DNA from: Methanocorpusculum sp.
Lineage (GTDB): Archaea; Halobacteriota; Methanomicrobia; Methanomicrobiales; Methanocorpusculaceae
Direction: 5' to 3'
NCBI GenBank assembly: GCA_029987045.1
Contig: DALTWN010000052.1
Coordinates: 1-6,609 of the forward strand
Length of the DNA stretch: 6,609 bases
The notes below the pieces were generated by a model. It did not search any database. It had not been told where the DNA came from and saw only the letters and a program-made list of their open reading frames with translations. Shown here piece after piece: positions 1-5,180 of the stretch. The translations under genes and the position numbers were made by a program. Within the stretch, counting starts at the first letter, position 1. The number at the start of each line of letters is the position of its first letter.

Positions 1-7
1 AACGGCC

Positions 8-60
8 AAAAACGGGGTATTTTCCGGCAATTCTCTTAGTGAGAATGGGAAAAATGCCGG
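8..60 (-). terminator. Candidate hairpin terminator after the MFS gene
   Basis: An interrupted inverted repeat spans the MFS stop codon. The outer arms are CCGGCA (24-29) and TGCCGG (55-60), and the inner arms are ATTCTC (30-35) and GAGAAT (41-46), with a 5-nt loop and an 8-nt one-sided bulge. Read on the minus strand, it is followed by a run of five T (complement of 8-12). Archaeal termination depends mainly on T tracts, so the hairpin may instead be a 3' processing or stabilising structure. It overlaps the last codons of the gene, which is unusual for a terminator stem. Confidence 0.4.
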
Positions 61-1214
61 AATGACTTCAGCGGATACGGCAGGACGATCGCAAGGATGA
101 CAGCGACTACCATAAGGCATGCCTGGATGGAAAGTGCAAGCGGCAGACCGATTGCATCGGCGATGAATCCGATGGCCACGGTCGAGACAGCGGTGACGCC
201 CTGCGGAATGCCGATGACGATACCCGATGCGAATCCGACACTGCCGGGCATGACTTCCTGGACCGCCGCGATCTCGACCGACGCCGTCGCCATCATGAAG
301 AATCCCGATATGACCAGACAGACGACCGCACCGATACCGGACAGGAAAAAGATGCCGAGATAGGCGATTCCGGCAAGCAGGTAGGCACAGATCATGACCT
401 CTTTCCTGCCGATCCTGTCCGAAAGCGGACCCGCGATGAGCGTGCCGAACATGCCGGCAAAGATCATCGATGATACCACGCCGGTCGCAAGGACGTAATC
501 GACCTCAGCATGGGATGTCAGATAGACGACCGCGAATGCGATGAATCCGTAATAGACCCAGGACCGGATGGAACTCACGGTCAGCAGGATCGCCGCCGCA
601 CGTTTGTTCGGTTTCTTTTCAGGAGCTGACGTGTCCAGGCGGCAGACCGGTTTCTGATGCTGCGGCTGGGTCAGGAGGATGACGGCGACGACGATGCCCG
701 GAATCAGGAGGAACAGCAGTGCCGGAAAACCGCCTGCCGCATACAGGAATCCGGCGACCAGCGGGGCGGCGCCGTACCCGAACGTTCCGCCGACCGACAT
801 GATGGACATGAACAGCCCTCTGTTCTTTTCCGTCGTGAACTGGTGGATCTGACCGTAGGCGTTCGGATGGTAGGCGGAGTTCATGATACCGTTGATAATC
901 GCACAGACAAGCAGGATCCAGTAATTCTGCGTGAACGCGAATCCGGCGACCGAAGCCGCGGTCACGATACAGCAGAGGGTAAGGCCCGGGGTCCAGCGGT
1001 TCCGGTCGATCATCGCGCCGAACACCGGCTGGAAAATCAGTTCCATCACGGCAAGAATGGTGAAGAGAAGACCTGCCGCCGCATACGAGGTGATGCCCTG
1101 GTCCTGGAACAGCGGTATCAGCGACGGAAGCAGCGCCGATGCGATCGGCATATAGAAATCGACCGCGCCGTGACCTGCGGCGAGCGCGAAGATACGTTTG
1201 AATTCGGGTTTCAT
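36..1214 (-). CDS. MFS transporter, fosmidomycin-resistance (Fsr)-like
   Basis: Twelve-helix major facilitator superfamily transporter of 392 residues, acting in the cytoplasmic membrane, probably as a proton-driven exporter of small molecules. Seen: hydrophobic segments throughout, with a polar central loop around residues 184-206 dividing two six-helix halves. A motif A-like stretch with GPLSDRIGRK lies at about 262-271, and a related first-half version with FGAMIDR at about 65-71. Family knowledge: the N-terminal AGHGAVDFYMP, the HPNAYGQ motif at 116-122 and SIMSVGGTFGYG at 137-148 resemble the Fsr/fosmidomycin-resistance branch of MFS. The substrate cannot be read from sequence. Its ATG overlaps the stop of the upstream methyltransferase gene as ATGA, so it is the last gene of the operon and is probably translationally coupled. 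No strong ribosome binding site is visible. The C-terminus is histidine-rich (RHFSHSH). The MFS call is near certain; the Fsr subgroup is likely. Confidence 0.9.
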   Translation of the reverse strand: MKPEFKRIFALAAGHGAVDFYMPIASALLPSLIPLFQDQGITSYAAAGLLFTILAVMELIFQPVFGAMIDRNRWTPGLTLCCIVTAASVAGFAFTQNYWILLVCAIINGIMNSAYHPNAYGQIHQFTTEKNRGLFMSIMSVGGTFGYGAAPLVAGFLYAAGGFPALLFLLIPGIVVAVILLTQPQHQKPVCRLDTSAPEKKPNKRAAAILLTVSSIRSWVYYGFIAFAVVYLTSHAEVDYVLATGVVSSMIFAGMFGTLIAGPLSDRIGRKEVMICAYLLAGIAYLGIFFLSGIGAVVCLVISGFFMMATASVEIAAVQEVMPGSVGFASGIVIGIPQGVTAVSTVAIGFIADAIGLPLALSIQACLMVVAVILAIVLPYPLKSFRHFSHSH

Positions 1215-1807
1215 GTCCGTTCGAGCCTCACGATTTCGACCGGAATCTCCAATCTGTCCTGCGTATGGAAAACGAACTGCCGCGGAATCGTCAGCTGTGC
1301 CGAGACCTTGGCCGTCATCTCGGCCTTTCCCTTCGTATAGGCACGGATGAACGGAATGCTGCCGGCATTGAATATGCCCCAGACGACCGGCGCCGCAGCA
1401 AGTGCGGTTTCAATGAACGGGCGGTCGGCATGTTCGTTCTGGGCACCGAACGGCGGGTTCATCACCACTGTATCGAACGCATCGATGGATTCCGCAGGCA
1501 GGCGCATCTGCGAGAATTCCACCGGAACGTCGAACAGAGCCGCATTTCCGCGTGCGACCGACAGTGCCGACGGATCGCAGTCGATACCGGTGACCGCGGC
1601 GCCGAGCAGTGCCGCTCCGATGGACAGCATTCCGGTCCCGCATCCCAGGTCCAGTACCCGAAGCCCGTCCAGATCCTGGTGCATATAGGCATCGAACAGG
1701 AACCGTGCCGCAAGATCCGGCGGCGTCAGATACTGCTCGAGTGCCGCATCGGGATGGCTGAATCCCTGAATCTTCTGCAGTGCCATTTCCAGATTCTTCA
1801 GTTTCAT
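1211..1807 (-). CDS. METTL5-like N6-adenine methyltransferase (rRNA)
   Basis: SAM-dependent class I methyltransferase of 198 residues, the usual length for archaeal METTL5 relatives. Seen: the N-terminal pattern MKLKNLEMAL followed by LEQYLTPP (23-30), SAM-binding motif I DLGCGTG at 53-59 followed by LSIGAALLGA, an acidic motif II residue in GIDCDPSAL (74-82), and the catalytic NPPF motif at 117-120 in DTVVMNPPFG. Family knowledge: NPPF marks amino-group methylation of adenine, and human METTL5 makes a single m6A in 18S rRNA with TRMT112 as partner. An equivalent role on archaeal small-subunit rRNA is inference. The segment after the catalytic loop reads VVWGIFNAGS, where METTL5 proteins usually have a VYS(I/L)HK-type motif. 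The gene starts 5 nt after the dph2 stop, with AAGGA spanning the junction close to the ATG, and its TGA overlaps the MFS start. The fold and adenine specificity are well supported; the exact target is not. Confidence 0.88.
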   Translation of the reverse strand: MKLKNLEMALQKIQGFSHPDAALEQYLTPPDLAARFLFDAYMHQDLDGLRVLDLGCGTGMLSIGAALLGAAVTGIDCDPSALSVARGNAALFDVPVEFSQMRLPAESIDAFDTVVMNPPFGAQNEHADRPFIETALAAAPVVWGIFNAGSIPFIRAYTKGKAEMTAKVSAQLTIPRQFVFHTQDRLEIPVEIVRLERT

Positions 1808-1812
1808 ATTCC

Positions 1813-2760
1813 TTACTCGATCTCGTCGATGACGTAATCGTCCCAGTCACGCAGTCCCAGAACGATCTCGAATTCCGCAGGCGACAGGACCGGGACCGGA
1901 AACCGTGTCTGGTCGTCCATCGCAAGGCGCGGACATGCCGTATTGACATACGCGTCGAATCCGAAATTCCGCAGCTGCATCTCGGAGACTTCACGGATCA
2001 TGATGATGACCGCATTCTCATGCAGGGTCGCCAGATGCTCGGCCAGATCGCGGCGTGCCTGTCCCGATTTCGACGACAGGAGAATCCCGAAATTCTGCGC
2101 CTTCTTCGCTTTTTCGATCTGGACGAACCGTCTGCGCAGCAGCGGGTCGGCGGAAATCTCCTGCAGGTCGCCGCTGCCGAACGGGTCCAGGGCGAACGTC
2201 GGTTTCTTCGTCGCAAGGGCTACCCCGATTGCATGGAACACGCCGGTTCCGATGAACAGATTCGCATCTGCACGGGCATTGCGGGCGGACGCGTAGGTGC
2301 ATCCGAGCACCTGGCCGGGTTCGGGCGTACGCGGCGATCCGCTGCCGATGACCGCATTGACGCCGAGACCGCGAAGCGATGCCGCTATCTCTTCAATCTG
2401 ATGCGCATGCTGGATGGTCGTAGTCACGCTGACGGACGGATACCTTTTCAGCGTCTCCGCCGCACGGGTAAGCGGGATACCGTCGATGTCCTTGCGGTAG
2501 GGAATATAGAGCACGTTTTGTTCCGGCGTGACCGGAGTATGTCCGATATGCACCAGGATATCGCATCCGGCCGCCGCATCGGTCGCAAGGTCGCAGGCAC
2601 CCCAGCACGGATCGCCGCTGACGATTGCCGAAATGCCTTCTTTCTTCAGAACGGATACCAGTTCCGGCACAAAGCGTTTGAGTCCTTCCGGTACCTGCAG
2701 TGCCGCCCGGGAGACTCCGCGGCGTTTGAGTTCATCGACGATTTCAGTATAGGGTATCAT
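1813..2760 (-). CDS. dph2: Diphthamide synthase Dph2 (2-(3-amino-3-carboxypropyl)histidine synthase)
   Basis: Catalyses the first step of diphthamide synthesis: the 3-amino-3-carboxypropyl group of S-adenosylmethionine is transferred to a histidine of elongation factor 2 by a non-classical radical [4Fe-4S] enzyme. The protein has 315 residues, normal for the archaeal homodimeric form. Seen: three conserved cysteines, one per Dph1/Dph2 domain, in GDPCWGACDLA (Cys56, second Cys of the motif), GQVLGCTYASA (Cys154) and YVNTACPRLAMDD (Cys276). Their spacings of 98 and 122 are close to those of the known cluster ligands in Pyrococcus Dph2. The N-terminal LQVPEGLKRF and the central HIGHTP are also typical. 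I chose the ATG at 2760 because an in-frame extension upstream would run far into the Nudix gene and has no Dph2 character. The start lies 7 nt after the Nudix stop with no clear Shine-Dalgarno sequence, which suggests coupled re-initiation. The methyltransferase gene follows after 5 nt. Confidence 0.95.
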   Translation of the reverse strand: MIPYTEIVDELKRRGVSRAALQVPEGLKRFVPELVSVLKKEGISAIVSGDPCWGACDLATDAAAGCDILVHIGHTPVTPEQNVLYIPYRKDIDGIPLTRAAETLKRYPSVSVTTTIQHAHQIEEIAASLRGLGVNAVIGSGSPRTPEPGQVLGCTYASARNARADANLFIGTGVFHAIGVALATKKPTFALDPFGSGDLQEISADPLLRRRFVQIEKAKKAQNFGILLSSKSGQARRDLAEHLATLHENAVIIMIREVSEMQLRNFGFDAYVNTACPRLAMDDQTRFPVPVLSPAEFEIVLGLRDWDDYVIDEIE

Positions 2761-2767
2761 GGTTGTT

Positions 2768-3199
2768 TCAGTAATGCGGACGGGGAAGCGAACGGATATA
2801 GTGTTCTGCCGCACGGAGCACGGAACTGTCAGTCGCGAACGTAACGAGCGGCAGCGATTTCTTGAAACTGAACCATCCGAGATCGTTGATCTCCGACAGC
2901 TGCGGCTGTTCACGGCCGCCGATGGGTGTCGCAATGAAGAACACCACGTCTTTCATATTTCCGTGCGGTGTGCGGTAGGACACGACCTTCCTGAACCGTG
3001 CATCGAGTGCGACCTCGAGTCCGGTCTCCTCCCTGATTTCGCGCAGAGCTGTCGCTTTCTCGGTTTCCGCTTCTTCGACATGACCTTTGGGGAAACTCCA
3101 GTGATGGCCATGCTGGATGAGAAGGAATTCATGGGAATTTCCGGTATAGCGCCAGATAACGGCACCGCACGATTTTTCCCGACCGTTCGGCCAGTACAT
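2768..3199 (-). CDS. Nudix hydrolase, bis(5'-nucleosyl)-tetraphosphatase-like
   Basis: Small soluble Nudix hydrolase of 143 residues. Seen: a complete Nudix box at residues 39-61, with Gly39, Glu45, Arg53, Glu54, Glu57, Glu58 and Gly60 in the GX5EX7REUXEEXGU pattern, preceded by HWSFPKGHVE. The SCGAVIWR start of the first strand (10-17), the short insertless build and the LSEINDLGWFSF stretch (101-112) resemble the Ap4A hydrolase subgroup, which cleaves diadenosine polyphosphates or similar nucleotides with Mg2+. The real substrate cannot be determined from sequence. It is the first gene of the minus-strand operon with dph2, the METTL5-like gene and the MFS gene, and it diverges from the lipoprotein gene. 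No good Shine-Dalgarno sequence precedes the ATG. An AT-rich element, AAATAGATA, lies only 8-16 nt upstream of the ATG, too close for a typical box A. The Nudix call is certain; the subgroup is probable. Confidence 0.92.
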   Translation of the reverse strand: MYWPNGREKSCGAVIWRYTGNSHEFLLIQHGHHWSFPKGHVEEAETEKATALREIREETGLEVALDARFRKVVSYRTPHGNMKDVVFFIATPIGGREQPQLSEINDLGWFSFKKSLPLVTFATDSSVLRAAEHYIRSLPRPHY

Positions 3200-3214
3200 T
3201 TCTCTCTATCTATT

Positions 3215-3247
3215 TGTTGCTGGGTAGATATCCTCTTTACGGCAACA
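3215..3247. repeat. Imperfect inverted repeat in the divergent promoter region
   Basis: TGTTGC at 3215-3220 is mirrored by GCAACA at 3242-3247. A T/G mismatch and one further G-C pair extend the stem to about eight positions, around a loop of about 17 nt. It lies between the start of the Nudix gene and the TATA box of the plus-strand lipoprotein gene. It could be a regulator binding site or a leader hairpin of the Nudix operon. A repeat this short could also be chance. Confidence 0.25.
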
Positions 3248-3261
3248 CCGCGGACGAAGGG

Positions 3262-3275
3262 AAACCGTTTATATT
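3262..3275 (+). promoter_or_regulatory. BRE/TATA promoter for the putative lipoprotein gene
   Basis: A purine-rich BRE-like AAACC (3262-3266) sits just before the box A sequence TTTATATT (3268-3275), close to the archaeal consensus. Archaeal transcription normally starts about 25 nt beyond the middle of box A, which here is near 3297, while the ATG is at 3301. The mRNA would then be leaderless or carry only a few leader bases, which agrees with the absence of a Shine-Dalgarno sequence. Read on the other strand, the same element (AATATAAA) could also serve the Nudix operon with a leader of about 45 nt. Confidence 0.65.
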
Positions 3276-3300
3276 CAAAATCCGCACATATTAGATAATC

Positions 3301-3792
3301 ATGAAACAACCGCGCAACGTATTCGCCATCCTCCTGATTGTCGGAATCCTGACTATCGGCAGTGCCGGATGCATATCCCTCGGGTCGCAGACGAACGAGA
3401 TCCTCGTCGGCAATCAGACGCTCGGAACCGTCACGCTCACGCCGACCGACGATCTCTTCTCGCTCGACAAATCAGCCGAACGGGTCAACATCGATATCGA
3501 TCTGCTCGGAGACGAATCGTTCATCCGCAACCTGTCCGATGCCGACAAGGCGGAACTGCTCAAAACCCTGAGAGATAACAATCTCCTCAATATCTCGTCC
3601 ATCGTATCCGGCACGGAAAAAGATACCACGGCTGATAACGGGGCCGATGTCTTCTCCAAAATCATGAACATGAAACTCTCAAGCCAAACCGATAAGACGC
3701 TTACGGAAGCATTCAAAATGCCCAATATGGATAACGCGATAAACGATGCGATGGATTCACTCAACAAGTTCCTCGAGAGTTTCAAATTCTAA
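3301..3792 (+). CDS. Putative secreted lipoprotein, function unknown
   Basis: I do not recognise this 163-residue protein. Seen: a short basic N-terminus (MKQPRN), a hydrophobic segment at about 7-20, and SAGC at 21-24 resembling a lipobox. Cys24 is the only cysteine in the protein, which supports lipid attachment there, although Ser rather than Leu/Val/Ile at the -3 position is not ideal. The mature part starts with a polar segment, has a possible beta-rich stretch (about 33-48, EILVGNQTLGTVTLTP), an acidic helical stretch (about 70-92), and ends in an amphipathic helix (about 131-163). It holds many Asp, Asn, Ser and Thr residues and no enzymatic motif that I can name. The likely location is the outer face of the cytoplasmic membrane. 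It is transcribed alone: a box A lies just upstream, a T tract follows the stop, and both neighbouring operons run on the opposite strand. Codon use resembles the neighbours, so there is no sign of recent transfer. Confidence 0.8.
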   Translation: MKQPRNVFAILLIVGILTIGSAGCISLGSQTNEILVGNQTLGTVTLTPTDDLFSLDKSAERVNIDIDLLGDESFIRNLSDADKAELLKTLRDNNLLNISSIVSGTEKDTTADNGADVFSKIMNMKLSSQTDKTLTEAFKMPNMDNAINDAMDSLNKFLESFKF

Positions 3793-3793
3793 C

Positions 3794-3802
3794 TTCTTTT
3801 TT
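3794..3802 (+). terminator. T-tract terminator of the lipoprotein gene
   Basis: TTCTTTTTT begins 2 nt after the TAA of the plus-strand gene and holds a run of six T (3797-3802). There is no strong hairpin before it, which is normal for archaeal intrinsic termination. Confidence 0.55.
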
Positions 3803-3849
3803 CCGCATACACATTCGACGTGACGATACCCGATATGGTTCTGCACGCC

Positions 3850-3856
3850 AAAAAAA
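3850..3856 (-). terminator. T-tract terminator of the tsr3-mntP operon
   Basis: A run of seven A on the plus strand, which is seven T in the direction of mntP transcription, begins 9 nt beyond the mntP stop codon. It faces the T tract of the convergent lipoprotein gene, about 47 nt away. Confidence 0.55.
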
Positions 3857-3865
3857 TAACAGGAA

Positions 3866-4426
3866 TCAGATGAATATCTCGACCAGGAATTTCACCCCGA
3901 TCGCAATCAGGATGATACCGCCCACGATTTCCATCTTGGTTCCGAAGATATGACTCAGCTTGTTACCGGCAAGGACACCGGCAAATCCGAACAGGAACGA
4001 AATGATTCCGATAATGATCGACGGCAGAATGATCTCGCTGCCCATGAGACCGTAACTGATACCGACCGCCAGCGCATCGATACTGGTAGCGATCGAAAGA
4101 AGCAGCAGAACCTTGAATCCGGTAAGATTGACACTTTCCTCGTTTCCCTTGAACGCGTCATAGATCATCTTGCCGCCGATGAAGAAGAACAGACCCACGA
4201 CGATCCAGCTGCCGATGGTCTGCAGAAGCGACGAGAGCGGCGCACCGATCGCCCAGCCGATGAGCGGCATGATGAACTGGAAAAAGCCGAACATTCCGCC
4301 GGCGATCAGCGCCGTCCTGATAATGTCGCGGCGGAGAATCGCACCGCCCGCTAGCGATACGGAAAAGACATCCATCGCAAGGCCTACGCCGATAAGCAGG
4401 GTTGATACGAATGATGCCGCGTCCAT
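3866..4426 (-). CDS. mntP: Manganese exporter MntP (DUF204 family)
   Basis: Six-helix membrane protein of 186 residues, the typical MntP length, which exports Mn2+ from the cytoplasm. Seen: two related halves, as expected from the internal duplication of this family. The first carries GLAMDVFSVSLAGG (15-28, Asp19) and FFQFIMPLIGW (48-58, Gln50). The second carries ATSIDALAVGIS (113-124, Asp117), FLFGFAGVLAGNKL (144-157) and the closing EIVGGIILIAIGVKFL (166-181). FFIGGKMIYDAFKG (81-94) ends the first half. Family knowledge: the paired intramembrane aspartates are needed for Mn2+ export. The start is the first ATG, 2 nt after the stop of the DUF1894 gene, so the gene is the last member of a four-gene operon and is probably translated by coupling; no clear Shine-Dalgarno sequence is visible. 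I see no obvious metal-responsive operator close to it, so any control would have to act at the operon promoter. Confidence 0.93.
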   Translation of the reverse strand: MDAASFVSTLLIGVGLAMDVFSVSLAGGAILRRDIIRTALIAGGMFGFFQFIMPLIGWAIGAPLSSLLQTIGSWIVVGLFFFIGGKMIYDAFKGNEESVNLTGFKVLLLLSIATSIDALAVGISYGLMGSEIILPSIIIGIISFLFGFAGVLAGNKLSHIFGTKMEIVGGIILIAIGVKFLVEIFI

Positions 4427-4428
4427 GG

Positions 4429-4716
4429 TTATGCAATCCGTTTTCCCGATTTCCGTACGGATGCCACGCCTTCCGCGTCTTCGACGACGACGACGAACGT
4501 ACCGTAACAGGGTTTCGTGTATCCGTAGACCAGTTTTCCGTCGGCATTGATACCGATATGCACCGGTGGAACGCCGATCAGCGGTTTTTCCAGAAGCTTG
4601 AATCCCGGCGGAACTTCATAGCGTTCACTGCAGGTCGAATCGATCAGTTCGCGTGCTTCCTTGAAACTGCAGTTCTTCGCAAGAATCTCATAGTTCATAC
4701 TCTCGAGACAGCCCAT
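4429..4716 (-). CDS. DUF1894-like methanogen protein
   Basis: Small soluble protein of 95 residues. From memory of the family it matches DUF1894, which is essentially restricted to methanogens and has no established biochemical role. Seen: an N-terminal CLESMNYEIL (3-12), SFKEARELI (17-25), the central YEVPPGFKLLEKPLIGVPPVHIG run (33-55), and TKPCYGTF (67-74), with four cysteines at 3, 16, 29 and 70. I chose the ATG at 4716 because it has the best Shine-Dalgarno sequence in the window, GGAGGAGGT, 6 nt upstream, and because the family start includes the CLES segment. This makes the gene overlap the end of the DUF1890 gene by 22 nt. A second in-frame ATG at 4698 overlaps the upstream stop as ATGA but lacks that ribosome site. 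The gene lies between DUF1890 and mntP. The family name is probable, not certain. Confidence 0.8.
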   Translation of the reverse strand: MGCLESMNYEILAKNCSFKEARELIDSTCSERYEVPPGFKLLEKPLIGVPPVHIGINADGKLVYGYTKPCYGTFVVVVEDAEGVASVRKSGKRIA

Positions 4717-5156
4717 TCGAGTACCTCCTCCAGATGCGGAATCAATCCTTTCACATTATGCGTCAGCGGTGCGGTTATCTTTTCGGTCGGATACGCCGCT
4801 TCTTCTGCCAGATCGTAGGCATGTTCTCCGAAGAACAGCGTGACCAGACACGACGCGGGAGACACCGCGGCGGCCGTCGCCGTATACGTCAGCCCCGCAT
4901 CGTTGTGCACCAGCGAAATGATGAGCGGATAGGATACCGTCCCGTCGCTCAGTTCGCCGATCGTCTTATCCAGGTCACGGAACTGCGAAACATAATGTCC
5001 TTTCGGATCGCTGACCTTGACCAGCTGTTTTGCCGACGGATTGGATGCGACGACCGGTGTCAGATGCGCATCCTGCAGAAAGTCGGCGATATAGAGCACC
5101 AGCGGACTCTGAACCGGAATCTGCGGGCATCCAATCAGTATGAGTGCTTCTGTCAT
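4695..5156 (-). CDS. DUF1890-like methanogen protein
   Basis: Soluble protein of 153 residues that I match from memory to DUF1890, a family found in methanogens and without a defined reaction. Seen: a Rossmann-like start, ALILIGCPQIPVQ (4-16, one Cys at 10), VVASNPSAKQL (35-45) followed by VSDP (48-51), DLDKTIGEL (61-69), the most striking motif SLVHNDAGLTYTAT (81-94), a strand LVTLFFGE (104-111), and THN (132-134) near the end. This alternating beta/alpha pattern suggests a nucleotide-binding-like fold, but I see no classical P-loop or SAM motif. The ATG is 24 nt after the tsr3 stop; an AAGG sits about 11 nt upstream, a weak ribosome site. The gene overlaps DUF1894 by 22 nt. That both DUF genes are adjacent and overlapping supports the two assignments and suggests a joint function or complex, which is inference. 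Confidence 0.8.
   Translation of the reverse strand: MTEALILIGCPQIPVQSPLVLYIADFLQDAHLTPVVASNPSAKQLVKVSDPKGHYVSQFRDLDKTIGELSDGTVSYPLIISLVHNDAGLTYTATAAAVSPASCLVTLFFGEHAYDLAEEAAYPTEKITAPLTHNVKGLIPHLEEVLEWAVSRV
4722..4731 (-). promoter_or_regulatory. Strong Shine-Dalgarno sequence within the DUF1890 coding end
   Basis: On the minus strand GGAGGAGGTA, 5-6 nt before the DUF1894 ATG, contains the AGGAGGT complement of the archaeal 16S 3' end. The same bases encode Leu-Glu-Glu-Val near the C-terminus of the DUF1890 protein. It decides the DUF1894 start in favour of 4716. Confidence 0.75.
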
Positions 5157-5180
5157 TATTCTCTCAACCTTCTTCTCTTG

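Noticed and set aside
657..1340. A 227-codon open frame on the plus strand
   Set aside because: It is antisense to the MFS transporter and the end of the methyltransferase. The translated protein is highly charged with no motif.
1780..2844. A 354-codon open frame on the plus strand
   Set aside because: It is fully antisense to dph2, whose three Fe-S cysteine motifs are unmistakable. Its product is rich in Arg and Gln and has no recognisable fold.
2761..2934. N-terminal extension of Dph2 to an ATG at 2934
   Set aside because: The extra 58 residues lie out of frame inside the Nudix gene, are rich in Arg and Ser, and do not resemble Dph2. The ATG at 2760 gives a normal-length protein.
2759..3298. 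A 179-codon open frame on the plus strand opposite the Nudix gene
   Set aside because: The minus strand carries a perfect Nudix box, and this frame would also cover the divergent promoter region.
4698..4716. Shorter DUF1894 starting at ATG 4698
   Set aside because: The ATGA overlap is attractive, but the strong Shine-Dalgarno sequence is positioned for 4716 and the CLES segment fits the family N-terminus.
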